DNA of 51,957 nucleotides from CAYJXJ01 sp964374095 (GTDB taxonomy: Bacteria; Elusimicrobiota; Elusimicrobia; UBA1565; UBA9628): positions 1 through 51,957 of the forward strand of contig CAYJXJ010000010.1 of NCBI GenBank assembly GCA_964374095.1, written 5' to 3'. Of the stretch, positions 1-8,175 are shown one piece after another. The translations under genes and the position numbers were made by a program. The notes under the pieces were generated by a model. The model saw only the letters and a program-made list of their open reading frames with translations. It was not told the origin of the DNA and did not search any database. Within the stretch, counting starts at the first letter, position 1; every line of letters starts with the position of its first letter.

Positions 1-79
1 CCATTTTAGCATTCCAGTTCTCATGTTTGTCGTCGAGAATTGGGTCGATGACTCCCTGTCTATGTGGACAAATAGCGCA

Positions 80-634
80 TCATTGAGGTTCAAACTTAAT
101 GAGTTGACGAATCGCATACTGGTATATATCATCACGCCGCTTCGGGTCGGTTTCGCCCGCTGGCGTGGATGAGCGTAAAACCGCCGCATAGTGCTGCTCA
201 GCTTCCTTGGCATACCTACCATCCAGCGCCCCGAGAATATCGGCCGCCCCATTTTTCAGCTTCCAATTGTCCCGCGCCCTAACGATCCTTGCGACTTCTG
301 CGAGCTGCTCCTTTTGTTTTCCACCTCCGAGAAAGGCGCGGTGCCAGCTGTTGATAATGTCAAGCGCGCCCAGAACCACCCCGAGGACCTCGGCGTTGGT
401 GCTCGTTTCGGCTACTTCACGGCACAGCGCCATAACTCGGGGGTCATCTCCTATCGACCGCGCGAGAAGGAATATGAGATAGTCTTCTACTGTCTCCTTT
501 GAATTCACGTTTTCGCGCACTCCTGCAATGGACTTTTCAGCCAACTTCTTAGCGGCGCTCCGAGAAGCAATGACGGCATGTGCCTGGTCGCTCAAAAGTC
601 CGACGAGTGTGAGACAAAGAAGCACTCGTCGCAT
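80..634 (-). CDS. Small secreted helical protein, unknown function
   Basis: The 184-residue product starts with a clear signal peptide: MRR, a hydrophobic stretch (VLLCLTLVGLL) and a likely signal peptidase I site after DQAHA. The rest is charged and mostly helical, with no motif I recognise. An open frame continues upstream to about 1372, but only the ATG at 634 puts a signal peptide at the N-terminus, and the upstream part lies antisense to other features. The start faces a plus-strand fragment, so the gene looks inserted into older sequence. I do not know the family. An envelope or periplasmic location is inferred from the signal peptide. Confidence 0.6.
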   Translation of the reverse strand: MRRVLLCLTLVGLLSDQAHAVIASRSAAKKLAEKSIAGVRENVNSKETVEDYLIFLLARSIGDDPRVMALCREVAETSTNAEVLGVVLGALDIINSWHRAFLGGGKQKEQLAEVARIVRARDNWKLKNGAADILGALDGRYAKEAEQHYAAVLRSSTPAGETDPKRRDDIYQYAIRQLIKFEPQ

Positions 635-994
635 AGAGAAAAACTCCACTCGCGCAGCGCGCGCTTCGCCTCGGGGGCCAACCTTACCATCGAAGTTTCG
701 GATAGCGGGGCCGGAATTAGGAACCTTCAGGTGACGCGCGGCGCTCCAATCTTCGACTCGACGCTCAACGTCGACAGCGGGGCCGGAACCTTCTTGTTGC
801 GGGATCGAACGTTTAGGGGATCGAACTTCACCTACTCCCTTGACCTCTCGGCGGTCTCCGAGGGGACGCCCATTTTCGTTCACGCATACGACGCCGCCGG
901 CGGGCTCACCCTCCGTAGTTTCAACAGGGAAAGGTCTTTGTTCATCGTCGGAGCGCAGCTCCGGGCCGTTTGCACAAAGGAGGTAAGCGCCTAA
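578..994 (+). pseudogene. Fragment of a surface or Ig-like domain protein
   Basis: From about 650 to 994 the frame encodes beta-rich sequence (GANLTIEVSDSGAGI, then alternating polar and hydrophobic strands). This looks like one Ig-like module from a large surface protein. It lacks a start codon, ribosome-binding site or signal peptide of its own. Its first 57 nt are antisense to the 5' end of the secreted-protein gene at 80-634. I read it as a truncated remnant; it could be a fortuitous frame. Confidence 0.35.
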
Positions 995-1047
995 ATGAAA
1001 CTCGCGGCTCTCCTTAGGACGCAGTGGGTAGAGCGAAGCGGTCCTCA

Positions 1048-1122
1048 GGACCCCGTAGCTCAGTGGATAGAGCGCCTGCCTTCTATGCGGATAGATCGGG
1101 GATCCTGCCCACCATGGGTCCT
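1048..1122 (+). other. Degenerate tRNA-Arg(UCU)-like sequence
   Basis: The first half matches a tRNA-Arg well: an acceptor-like GACCCCG, TA at positions 8-9, a perfect D arm (GCTCAGTGGATAGAGC) and an anticodon loop CTTCTAT with UCU. The second half is broken: the T loop lacks TTCRA, the T stem pairs poorly, and two acceptor pairs fail. GGGTCC at the 3' end still pairs with the 5' end. Just upstream (about 1013-1044) a second partial D-arm-like string occurs. It is probably a pseudo-tRNA or a tRNA-derived integration scar rather than a working tRNA. Confidence 0.4.
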
Positions 1123-1266
1123 TCGTCCGGTTTGTATGCCACAGGGGCCTCCGTCCTTGTACCAGAAGCGCTGCGAGAGTTGATTTCACCAAAGGCCTCC
1201 ACTCGATGAAGCGACGTGGATCAAAGCCCGTCCCCTTGGCCCGTCTCTTACCTTCGCTCCGCCTAA

Positions 1267-1455
1267 TCATCCCCGCCCCTTCGCCCGCGCCTCGCGCTCG
1301 CGCTCCATCTGAATCCAGTCGGCGACGATGGCGACGTTGTTGTTGAGTTCCGCGAGATTGGAGGTGAGCCACGCACGCTGCCGGAGAAGTTCGCGCTGAA
1401 ACGGGTCCCGGGGCTTCGCGGCCCTCGTTCCCCGGCCCGGCCGTGCCGCGCTCAC
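1267..1455 (-). CDS. Tiny helical protein, paralogue of its upstream neighbour
   Basis: This 62-residue product starts at a GTG that overlaps the stop of the upstream gene as GTGA (1452-1455), which implies translational coupling. Its core (DPFQRELLRQRAWLTSNLAE) aligns with the core of the neighbour (DPFQRALIQQLVWLNANLWE), so the pair arose by tandem duplication. The C-terminus is rich in Arg and Glu. There is no signal peptide or membrane segment, and I recognise no family. Conserved spacing of hydrophobic residues suggests a coiled or packed helix. Confidence 0.55.
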   Translation of the reverse strand: MSAARPGRGTRAAKPRDPFQRELLRQRAWLTSNLAELNNNVAIVADWIQMEREREARAKGRG

Positions 1456-1676
1456 TTCTGCCCCTCCTTCGGCCGCAAGTCGTCCATCTTGTTCGACATG
1501 ATCGCCAGGTTCGTCCGCGCCTCCCAGAGGTTCGCGTTGAGCCAGACGAGCTGCTGGATCAGCGCGCGCTGGAACGGGTCGGTGAGCTCCTCCTTGGGAA
1601 CCCAACGCGAGATGTCCGGCGGCTTGGAGATCGGCCCGGGCTTGTCCACCCTAAAAGGGTAGACAACGATCCCCAC
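1452..1676 (-). CDS. Tiny helical protein, first of a tandem pair
   Basis: The product has 74 residues from a GTG at 1676. The N-terminus (MGIVVYPFRVDKPGPISKPPD) is proline-rich and extended. The C-terminal half is helical and carries the DPFQRALIQQ core shared with the next gene, to which it is coupled by a 4-nt overlap. An 11-nt direct repeat (ATCCCCACGAA twice, about 1669-1691) covers the start region. A possible promoter (TTGCTC, 16 nt, TATATC) lies about 60 nt further upstream. The function is unknown. Confidence 0.5.
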   Translation of the reverse strand: MGIVVYPFRVDKPGPISKPPDISRWVPKEELTDPFQRALIQQLVWLNANLWEARTNLAIMSNKMDDLRPKEGQK

Positions 1677-1818
1677 GAAATCCCCACGAAGGTCAGGGGT
1701 GGGCTGGGGCTGGATCTAGAGGCTTTCAATAAGCCTTGTCGATATAATCGCTTTTCAGAGGCGAGCAAGAATGGGAAAATCGCCTGGAAAATGGCCTAGG
1801 CCTTGACAAGACCTCGGT

Positions 1819-2532
1819 TCAGGCCGGGGCCACGACCTCGCTCGGGTCGAACGAGTAGCCGATGCCCTTGTGATTCCTGAGGTAGACGCCGCCGGGGCCG
1901 AGCTTGCGGCGCAGGGACGAAACCTTGTTCTCTAGGACATGCTCGAAATTCCTGTTCTCCTCGTCCCAGAACATGTCCCACAGCGCATGAGGGCGGTGGA
2001 TGATCCTCGGCCGGCGCAGGAAGAGGAGCAGGATATCCAGTTCCTTGGGCTCCAGATGCACGAGCGCATCGTCTACGGCGAGTTGGTGGGATTCGGGGTC
2101 GAACTTCAACCAGCCCAGGTCGTAGAGTCCATGGCCGATGCAGATCCGATCCCGCCGGCGCTTGAGAGCCGCGAGCCTCGCGAGGAGTTCCTCGTCGGCG
2201 AACGGCTTGACCAGGTAGTCGTCGGCGCCGACATCGAGCCCCGTGACGCGATCTTGCGTCGTCTCCCCGCCGGAGACAACGAGCGCGGGAATGAGGCATG
2301 CCCCGGGGTCCTTCTCGCGCCAGCGCAGGACGTCGAGTCCGCTCTTGCCCGGCAGCCCGATGTCCAGCACGATTAGGTCGAAGGACTTGCGTTGAAGCAG
2401 TCGGATCGCGGCCTCGCCGCTCTGGGCCAGGCGCCACTCGAACTTATCGGAGTGGAACTGGACGAAGAAGGCCCGGTAAAACTCCTGGTATGACTCGTCG
2501 TCTTCGATCACCAACACGCGGGCTCGGGCCAT
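1819..2532 (-). CDS. OmpR/PhoB-type response regulator
   Basis: At 237 residues this is the usual length for the family. The receiver domain (1-120) has acidic pocket E10/D11/D12, phosphoacceptor D57 (LIVLDIGLPG) and the KPF switch lysine motif near residue 108. A winged-helix domain follows (about 130-232) with the typical FDP...L...ELDILL and NKVSSLRRKLG...IGYSF signatures. It should bind DNA as a dimer after phosphorylation by a histidine kinase, but no kinase gene lies in the window, so it is an orphan here. It has its own promoter at 2554-2582. Confidence 0.9.
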   Translation of the reverse strand: MARARVLVIEDDESYQEFYRAFFVQFHSDKFEWRLAQSGEAAIRLLQRKSFDLIVLDIGLPGKSGLDVLRWREKDPGACLIPALVVSGGETTQDRVTGLDVGADDYLVKPFADEELLARLAALKRRRDRICIGHGLYDLGWLKFDPESHQLAVDDALVHLEPKELDILLLFLRRPRIIHRPHALWDMFWDEENRNFEHVLENKVSSLRRKLGPGGVYLRNHKGIGYSFDPSEVVAPA

Positions 2533-2553
2533 GGCTCGGAAATAGGGTGGTGG

Positions 2554-2582
2554 ATTCTAACAATCCGTCACGGAACGGTCAA
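2554..2582 (-). promoter_or_regulatory. Promoter of the response regulator gene
   Basis: On the minus strand TTGACC (2582-2577), a 17-nt spacer and TAGAAT (2559-2554) form a near-consensus sigma-70 promoter. The predicted transcript starts about 15 nt before the ATG at 2532. Confidence 0.6.
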
Positions 2583-2686
2583 CGAAATCCGACGCAAATG
2601 CCGATCCTGCGTTCCGGCGGGCCAGCCGCCGGACTCGGTTGATCTCCACGATGTCGACGCCGAGTTCGATTATGGATTCCCTTCGG

Positions 2687-3160
2687 TCAAGGCTCTCCCA
2701 TAAAGGCCAGCTTCACCCCGTCGCGGTCCCAGCCCTGGATCGAGGCCAGGACCTGGGTGCAGCGGCCGCCGCTGGTCGGGGAGTTCTTCGGCACGGCGGC
2801 CTCATTGGTCCAAGAGAGCGGCTGGCTGGGCTTGCCGCCCAGGTAACTCACGCCGCCCGCCACGTGATCCACGCACCATAGCACCGGGCGACCCAAGTAG
2901 GTCTCGGGAGGCGCCGTGCGCACCGCGTCGTAGGAGATGGGGGTGAGCCGCGCGTCGTAGATCTCCTTCGAAAGCCGCGCGAGTTCGGCGCGCCGACTCA
3001 AGAGTTGCGCCGCCGCATCCACCCAGGGAAGCTGGGAGAGGACCGCCAGCCCGACGAAGGCTCCCGCAAAAATCACCGCCTGACGCCGCTGGCCCGGCGT
3101 CAGGGCCAGGGCCAGCCGGAAATGGCGGACGTTCCTATTCCACGGTGACGCTTTTGGCAA
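2687..3160 (-). CDS. Single-pass membrane protein, unknown function
   Basis: The 157-residue product overlaps the end of glmS by 26 nt and is last in the glmM-pdxJ-glmS unit. A hydrophobic segment (about residues 28-47, AVIFAGAFVGLAVLSQLPWV) looks like a signal anchor. The following about 110 residues would then lie in the periplasm. This part contains two cysteines (LWCVDH and GRCTQV) that could form a disulfide. I do not recognise the family. The ATG at 3160 is the only ATG that places the whole membrane segment in frame. Confidence 0.6.
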   Translation of the reverse strand: MPKASPWNRNVRHFRLALALTPGQRRQAVIFAGAFVGLAVLSQLPWVDAAAQLLSRRAELARLSKEIYDARLTPISYDAVRTAPPETYLGRPVLWCVDHVAGGVSYLGGKPSQPLSWTNEAAVPKNSPTSGGRCTQVLASIQGWDRDGVKLAFMGEP

Positions 3161-5009
3161 GGTTCCTCGGCTGGTCCACGTCGCAGCCCCGCAGGACTCC
3201 GATGTGATAGGCCAGCAACTGGAGCGGCACGATGTTGACGATGGGAGAGAGGAGCTCGGGCATGGCCGGGACCTCCAGGGTGTAGTCGGCCTTGCCCCGG
3301 CCGGTCTTGTCTCCCGCGGTTGCGATCACGATGAGGCGCGCCCCGCGGGCCTTGACCTCCTCGAAGTTGGAGACCATCTTCTCGAGTATGCGCGAGCGCG
3401 TGGCGATGGCCACCACCGGCATCTCGGAGTCGACCAGGGCGATGGGGCCGTGCTTGAGCTCGCCGGCCGCGTAGCCCTCGGCGTGGATGTAGGAGATCTC
3501 CTTGAGCTTGAGGGCCCCTTCCAGGGCGATGGGGTAGTTGAGGTGGCGCCCGATATAAAGGAAGTGTTCTTTCTGGTAGAAGGCCCGGGCGATCTCCTGG
3601 ACCTGGGCGTCGAGCTTGACGGCGGCGCGGATGTGGCCCGGGACGCGCAGGAGCTCCGAGAGGAGCTCCTTGGCCTGGGCCTCCTTCAGCGCCCCGCGCG
3701 CCACCGCGGCGTGAAGCGTGAACACGGCCAGCGTGGTGAGTTGGCCGATGAAAGCCTTGGTCGAAGCGACCCCGCACTCGGGGCCGCAGTGCGTGTAGAG
3801 GTTGTAGTCGGCGATGCGGGTGATGGCCGCGCCCACGGAGTTGCAGACGGCCAGGACCTTGGCCCCCCGCTCCTCAGCCAGGCGCACCGCGGCTAAGGTA
3901 TCCGCGGTCTCTCCCGATTGGCTCACCGCGATCACGAGGTCCCCGGGGCCCAGCATGTGCTCGCGGTAACGGTATTCGGAAGCGATCTCGGCCTGGGCGG
4001 GTATGCCGGCGAGGCTCTCGAGCCAGTAGCTCGCGATCAGGCCGGCGTGGTAGGCCGTGCCGCAGGCGATCAGGTGGATGCGGCGGGCATCCTTGAGGAC
4101 CTGGGCCGGTATGCCGGCCTCACGCTCGAGGACCCCGTCCTTGAGCGGGAAGAGCCTGCCGCGGACCGAGTCCTCGCAGGATTGGGGCTGCTCGTGGATT
4201 TCCTTGAGCATGAAGTGGCGAAATCCGCCCTTCTCAGCCATGGTCCGGTCCCACTGAATCTGGTGGACCTGCTTTTCGAGCTTGCGGCCGTTCAACCCGA
4301 AAAACGCGGCGCCGCCCGCGCGCAGCACCGCCATCTCGCCGTCCTCGAGGAACACCGCCTTGCGCGTGTGGTCGAGGAAGGCGGGGACATCGGAGGCGAG
4401 GAAAGTCTCCCCCTGCCCGAGCCCGATGACCAGCGGCGAGGCGGTCTTGGCCGCGACGATGGCTCCCGGGGCCTTGGACCACAGCACGGCCAGGGCGTAG
4501 GCCCCGCGCACCTCGTTCAATGCCCGGCGCACGGCTTCAAAAAGAAGCGGCTCGTTGAGGTCCGGGGTCGGGGCCTTGCCGGGCCGCCGCAGCGCCTTGA
4601 GATGCTCCTCGACGAGGTGAACCACGACCTCCGTGTCGGTCTCGGAGGCGAAGAGATGCCCTGACGCCGTCAAGGCATCCTTGATCTCCATGTAGTTCTC
4701 AATAATGCCGTTATGAATCACGACCAGGTCCCCGGTGCAATCCGTATGCGGGTGGGCGTTCTCCTCCGAGGGCTTGCCGTGGGTGGCCCAGCGGGTATGG
4801 CCGAGGGCCGTGGCTCCCTTCAGCGGCGAGGATTTCAGCAGCCCGTCGAGGTTGGCGAGCTTGCCGGCGGCGCGCCGGCGCTCGACGGAGCCGTTGCCCA
4901 GCACCGCCACGCCGGCCGAGTCATAGCCCCGGTACTCGAGGCGCCGGAGCCCCTCCATCAGGATGGGCACGGCCTGCCTCGAGCCTATATAGCCGACGAT
5001 GCCGCACAT
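3135..5009 (-). CDS. glmS: Glutamine--fructose-6-phosphate aminotransferase (isomerizing)
   Basis: The enzyme makes glucosamine-6-phosphate from fructose-6-phosphate and glutamine, the first step to UDP-GlcNAc. The start is set by MCGIVGYIGS, since Cys2 becomes the N-terminal nucleophile after Met removal. The open frame runs 7 codons further upstream but into the hairpin repeat. Visible parts are the class II glutaminase domain (1 to about 235, with HTRWATHG), two SIS domains (SQSGETADTL in the first) and a C-terminal DQPRNLAKSVTVE tail that fits the sugar site. The 624-residue length is normal. It lies 70 nt downstream of pdxJ, and that gap holds one copy of the three-copy hairpin element. 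Confidence 0.97.
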   Translation of the reverse strand: MCGIVGYIGSRQAVPILMEGLRRLEYRGYDSAGVAVLGNGSVERRRAAGKLANLDGLLKSSPLKGATALGHTRWATHGKPSEENAHPHTDCTGDLVVIHNGIIENYMEIKDALTASGHLFASETDTEVVVHLVEEHLKALRRPGKAPTPDLNEPLLFEAVRRALNEVRGAYALAVLWSKAPGAIVAAKTASPLVIGLGQGETFLASDVPAFLDHTRKAVFLEDGEMAVLRAGGAAFFGLNGRKLEKQVHQIQWDRTMAEKGGFRHFMLKEIHEQPQSCEDSVRGRLFPLKDGVLEREAGIPAQVLKDARRIHLIACGTAYHAGLIASYWLESLAGIPAQAEIASEYRYREHMLGPGDLVIAVSQSGETADTLAAVRLAEERGAKVLAVCNSVGAAITRIADYNLYTHCGPECGVASTKAFIGQLTTLAVFTLHAAVARGALKEAQAKELLSELLRVPGHIRAAVKLDAQVQEIARAFYQKEHFLYIGRHLNYPIALEGALKLKEISYIHAEGYAAGELKHGPIALVDSEMPVVAIATRSRILEKMVSNFEEVKARGARLIVIATAGDKTGRGKADYTLEVPAMPELLSPIVNIVPLQLLAYHIGVLRGCDVDQPRNLAKSVTVE

Positions 5010-5014
5010 GTGCC

Positions 5015-5071
5015 TGAGGCGCCCCCCCACGGGGGGCGCCGATAGTTAGGGGGGGCCCATATCCGTTTTTT
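5015..5071 (-). repeat. Hairpin element, copy 1 (before glmS)
   Basis: Read on the minus strand: AAAAAACGG, 6 nt, GGCCCCCCC, TAACTATCGG, then a GC hairpin (GCGCCCCCC and GGGGGGGCGC) and CTCA, ending 5 nt before the glmS ATG. Two further copies (35291-35352 and 45540-45594) share the same order of blocks. This copy lacks one AAC from TAACAACTATCGG. Confidence 0.75.
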
Positions 5072-5079
5072 AGACACCC

Positions 5080-5808
5080 CTAGCTAATGGTTTGTTTCAT
5101 CTCCGCCACCGCGGCGCGCAAGCCCACGAAGACGGAACGGGCCACGATGGAGAAGCCGATATTGAGGCAAGCCATATTGGGAATGCGGGCGACAGCCTGG
5201 GCATTGTGGAAATCGAGCGCGTGCCCCGCGTGCAGGTTCATGCCCAGCTCGACGGCGAGATAACCCGCCAAGGAAAGCTGCTCGAGGCGCGTGCCGCGGG
5301 TCTTTTTCTCCTGCGCGGAGGCGTACGCGGTGGTGCACAGCTCGACGATGTCGGCGCCCAGGGCCTTGGCCTTGCGGATCACGAGGGGGTCGGGGTCCAC
5401 GAAAAGGCTCACCTCGACGCCGGCGTCCCGAAGGCGTTTGACCGCCTTCTCGATCTCGCCGTGCTTGCTGTTGCCCAGGTTGAGCCCTCCCTGAGTGCTG
5501 ATCTCGCCCGGCTCCTCCGGAACCAGGCACACGGACGAGGGTTTGGCCTTCAGGGCGATGGCGACCATCTCGGGGTCCGCGCAAATCTCCAGATGCGTGT
5601 CGCCCTTGAGCTTGCAGAGGGCGAACAGATCCTCATCTTGGATGTGGCGGCGGTCGCGCCGCAGATGCGTGACGATCATGTCGGCGCCGGCGCCGCGCGC
5701 CACGCGCGCCGCGGCCACGGGGTCGGGCTCCACGTCGCGCCGGGCCTGGCGCAGGGTGGCGATATGATCGATATTGACGCCCAATTTGACGCGCGAACCT
5801 GTGGTCAT
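5080..5808 (-). CDS. pdxJ: Pyridoxine 5'-phosphate synthase
   Basis: PdxJ condenses 1-deoxyxylulose-5-phosphate with 3-amino-2-oxopropyl phosphate, the last ring-forming step of DXP-dependent vitamin B6 synthesis. The 242 residues match the normal size. Hallmarks are LGVNIDHIATLRQAR at the N-terminus, HLRRDRRHI, the LVPEEPGEISTQGG stretch, and NLHAGHALDF and NIGFSIVARS near the C-terminus. An SD-like GGAG lies 6 nt before the ATG. The gene begins 10 nt after glmM ends, so it is in the same operon. Confidence 0.96.
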   Translation of the reverse strand: MTTGSRVKLGVNIDHIATLRQARRDVEPDPVAAARVARGAGADMIVTHLRRDRRHIQDEDLFALCKLKGDTHLEICADPEMVAIALKAKPSSVCLVPEEPGEISTQGGLNLGNSKHGEIEKAVKRLRDAGVEVSLFVDPDPLVIRKAKALGADIVELCTTAYASAQEKKTRGTRLEQLSLAGYLAVELGMNLHAGHALDFHNAQAVARIPNMACLNIGFSIVARSVFVGLRAAVAEMKQTIS

Positions 5809-5817
5809 GATGATCTC

Positions 5818-7179
5818 CTAAAATTCAGCCGACTCTTCCCGAAACGTTCGAACCAGCTCCGCCGCGGCCCGCCGCACCAACCCCGCGCTGGGTCCTTCGA
5901 CCATGACGCGCAGGAGCGGCTCCGTGCCCGAGTACCGGATCAGGACCCTTCCGCGCGCGCCCAGAACTCCCTCGTAGCGCCGCGTCGCGGCCGCCAGGCG
6001 CGAGAGCCGCGCCAGCGGGGGCTTGGCCGACACCGAGACGTTGCGCATCACCTGCGGGAAGGGCCGGTAGAGCTTGATAACCCTGCCCAGCGGCCGGCCG
6101 GTCTCCCGCCAGGCCGCCAGAGTCTGGAGGGCCGTGAGCATCCCGTCGCCCGTGGCCGAGAAGTCGCGGAAGATCACGTGGCCCGAGGCTTCCCCGCCCA
6201 GGCTCAGTCCCCCGCCCTCGATGGCCTCCGAGACCGCCCGGTCGCCGACCGGCACTCGCTCGACTGCGATCCCGCGCCCCTCGAGGAACGTCACCAGGCC
6301 CAGATTGGACATGACCGTGACCGCCACTCTCCCGCCGCGCAGCGCCCCCTGGCGCTTGAGCCTCAGGGCCGAGAGGCCGATGATCACGTCGCCGTCGACC
6401 ATGCGCCCCTTCTCGTCCGAAAGGAGGGCGCGGTCGGCGTCGCCGTCGAGCGAGATCCCGCAGTCGGCCCGCTCCCGAAGCACGGCGCGGCGCATGGCCA
6501 AGGGGTCCAGGGCCCCGCAGCCCTTGTTGATGTTGCGGCCGTCAGGGGCGCAGCCGATCCGAATGACGCGGGCCCCGAGTCCCTCGAAGAGGGCCGGGGC
6601 GATGGCGGAGGCGGCGCCGTGGGCGCAGTCGAGGACGATTTTGAGGCCGTCGAGGTCCAGATGGGGAGGGAACGTGCTCCTCAGGAACTCAACGTAGCGC
6701 TCCAGCGCGGCCGAGGCGTCCTCCAGGCGAGCGGCGCGGGCCGGCGGGGGACCGGTCCGCGGCAGGAGGCGCTCGATCTCGTCTTCCAAGTCGGCGCCCA
6801 TCTTGAGCCCGTCGGCGGTGAAGAACTTGATCCCGTTGAACTCCGCCGGATTGTGGCTGGCCGAGACCGTGACCCCGGCGACACAGCCCAAGCGGGGCAA
6901 AAGGTACGACACCGCGGGAGTCGGGGCCACCCCCAGATCCCGGGCGCGGCAGCCGGCCGCGGCGAAGCCCTGCGCCAACGACCGCGCCAGGGCGGGACCC
7001 GAACCCCGGGTATCCCGGGCCACGAGGATCGCCGGGCCCGAGCCGTTGAGGGAGACCCGCCGCCGCGCGAGCAGGAGCCGAGCCGCGATAACGCCGATGG
7101 TCCGGATCGTCTCCGGAGTCATGGGGTGGCGGCCGGGGATGCCCCGGACGCCGTCGGTGCCGAATAGCCGTTCAGACAC
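5818..7179 (-). CDS. glmM: Phosphoglucosamine mutase
   Basis: GlmM turns glucosamine-6-phosphate into glucosamine-1-phosphate, so with GlmS it supplies two consecutive steps to UDP-GlcNAc. Motifs are FGTDGVRG at the N-terminus, the catalytic serine loop SASHNP, the metal loop SLDGDADR and the phosphate-binding RYSGTEPLLRVMVEG at the C-terminus. I prefer the GTG at 7179 (MSERLFGTDG, 453 residues), which matches how family members begin. In-frame upstream starts at 7200 and 7191 add only 4-7 residues and would fall in or next to a -10 box (TAGAAT, 7195-7190). The message may therefore be nearly leaderless. Confidence 0.95.
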   Translation of the reverse strand: MSERLFGTDGVRGIPGRHPMTPETIRTIGVIAARLLLARRRVSLNGSGPAILVARDTRGSGPALARSLAQGFAAAGCRARDLGVAPTPAVSYLLPRLGCVAGVTVSASHNPAEFNGIKFFTADGLKMGADLEDEIERLLPRTGPPPARAARLEDASAALERYVEFLRSTFPPHLDLDGLKIVLDCAHGAASAIAPALFEGLGARVIRIGCAPDGRNINKGCGALDPLAMRRAVLRERADCGISLDGDADRALLSDEKGRMVDGDVIIGLSALRLKRQGALRGGRVAVTVMSNLGLVTFLEGRGIAVERVPVGDRAVSEAIEGGGLSLGGEASGHVIFRDFSATGDGMLTALQTLAAWRETGRPLGRVIKLYRPFPQVMRNVSVSAKPPLARLSRLAAATRRYEGVLGARGRVLIRYSGTEPLLRVMVEGPSAGLVRRAAAELVRTFREESAEF

Positions 7180-7356
7180 TGGAAATCCCATTCTACTCAA
7201 TTACGGGGCGGCGTGTCCCGGTTTCCCGGCACCCGCCCCCCTATCCCTCCAACGTTTTTCGGGAACTTTTTCGGGGCTGGATCGTAGCAGGCGCGGAGTG
7301 CGTCCGTCTGGCGGGGGGGAGGCGGGCTCCCCCCATCATGAACCCGCGCAAAGAGG

Positions 7357-7362
7357 TATAGT
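7357..7362 (+). promoter_or_regulatory. -10 box close to the first glycosyltransferase start
   Basis: TATAGT lies 9 nt before the ATG at 7372, so transcription would begin about 3 nt upstream of the start codon. I see no good -35 hexamer. The 7201-7356 gap otherwise shows nothing I can name. Confidence 0.35.
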
Positions 7363-7371
7363 CACTTCGAG

Positions 7372-8175
7372 ATGGCCAAGCCCGCCGAACCCATGCCTCG
7401 GGTCTCGATCATCATCCCGGTCCGCGGCCGCCTCGCGCTGACCCGGCGCTGCCTGGAAAGCGTGCGCCGGCACACGCCGACGGCCCATGAGGTGATCGTC
7501 ATCGACAACGCCTCGGGCCCGGCGACCCGGGACTACTTGCGCGGCCGAGCGCGAGCGGGATGGCTGCGCCTGCGCCGCAACGCCCGCAACGAGAGCTTCG
7601 CGGCCGCGATCAACCTGGGAATGAGCCTGGCGCGCGGCGAGACCCTCGTCTGGCTCAACAACGACGCCATCGTCACCCCGGAGTGGCTCTCCCGGCTGAG
7701 CGCCAGCCTCGAGCGCGCGCCGGAAGCCGGCGCCGCCGGGCCCTGCACCAACGACCCGCTCTCCGGTTCGGGCCGCGGGGCTCGGCATGCCCCCTCCCCG
7801 CCGGAACTCCCCGCCTTCGCCGCGGCTTGGTCCCTGCGCTTCGAGCTCCAATCCGAGGAAGTTCCCCGCCTGAGCGGCTTTTGCCTGGCCGTGCGCCGCG
7901 CCGCCGTTTCCGCGGTCGGACCGCTCGATGAGGGGTTCCGCTGCGGCGAGGAGGACGAGGACTACTGCCTGCGGCTGCGCCTGGCCGGCTTCAAGCTGCT
8001 CTTGGCCCGGGACGCTTTTGTCTACCATGAGGGCGGGGCCACCCGCGGCCGGTGGGGACGAGAACGGCGGGAGAGAGTCGACGCCCGCAACCGGGAGCGC
8101 TTCCGATGGAAATGGGGCGGCCTCAAGGGGCCCTTGCGGCGCGACGCTCTCGCCGCCCTGCGGTCCATGTCATGA
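7372..8175 (+). CDS. Family 2 glycosyltransferase
   Basis: The 267-residue GT-A enzyme has VSIIIPVRGR and the nucleotide-binding IDNAS, a WLNNDAIV metal-site motif, and GFCLAVRRAA followed by EEDEDYCLRLRLAG, the acceptor/catalytic region of rhamnosyl-type GT2 proteins. No membrane segments are seen, so it acts at the cytoplasmic face. It is closely similar in plan to the GT2 proteins at 14429-15703 and 25794-27887 in this window. The donor sugar cannot be read from sequence. Its stop overlaps the start of the next gene by 4 nt. Confidence 0.9.
   Translation: MAKPAEPMPRVSIIIPVRGRLALTRRCLESVRRHTPTAHEVIVIDNASGPATRDYLRGRARAGWLRLRRNARNESFAAAINLGMSLARGETLVWLNNDAIVTPEWLSRLSASLERAPEAGAAGPCTNDPLSGSGRGARHAPSPPELPAFAAAWSLRFELQSEEVPRLSGFCLAVRRAAVSAVGPLDEGFRCGEEDEDYCLRLRLAGFKLLLARDAFVYHEGGATRGRWGRERRERVDARNRERFRWKWGGLKGPLRRDALAALRSMS

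Noticed and set aside
80..1372. One 430-residue minus-strand protein across the whole first kilobase
   Set aside because: Only the last 184 residues have protein-like features and a signal peptide at ATG 634. The upstream part is antisense to the tRNA-like sequence and the Ig-like fragment and is low-quality sequence.
5015..5071. glmS ribozyme upstream of glmS
   Set aside because: The 70-nt gap is too short, lacks the conserved core, and the same element occurs before glgC and beside psd.
5092..7167. Long plus-strand frame over pdxJ and glmM
   Set aside because: It is the antisense of two well-conserved enzymes, a typical effect of high GC. No family match is visible.
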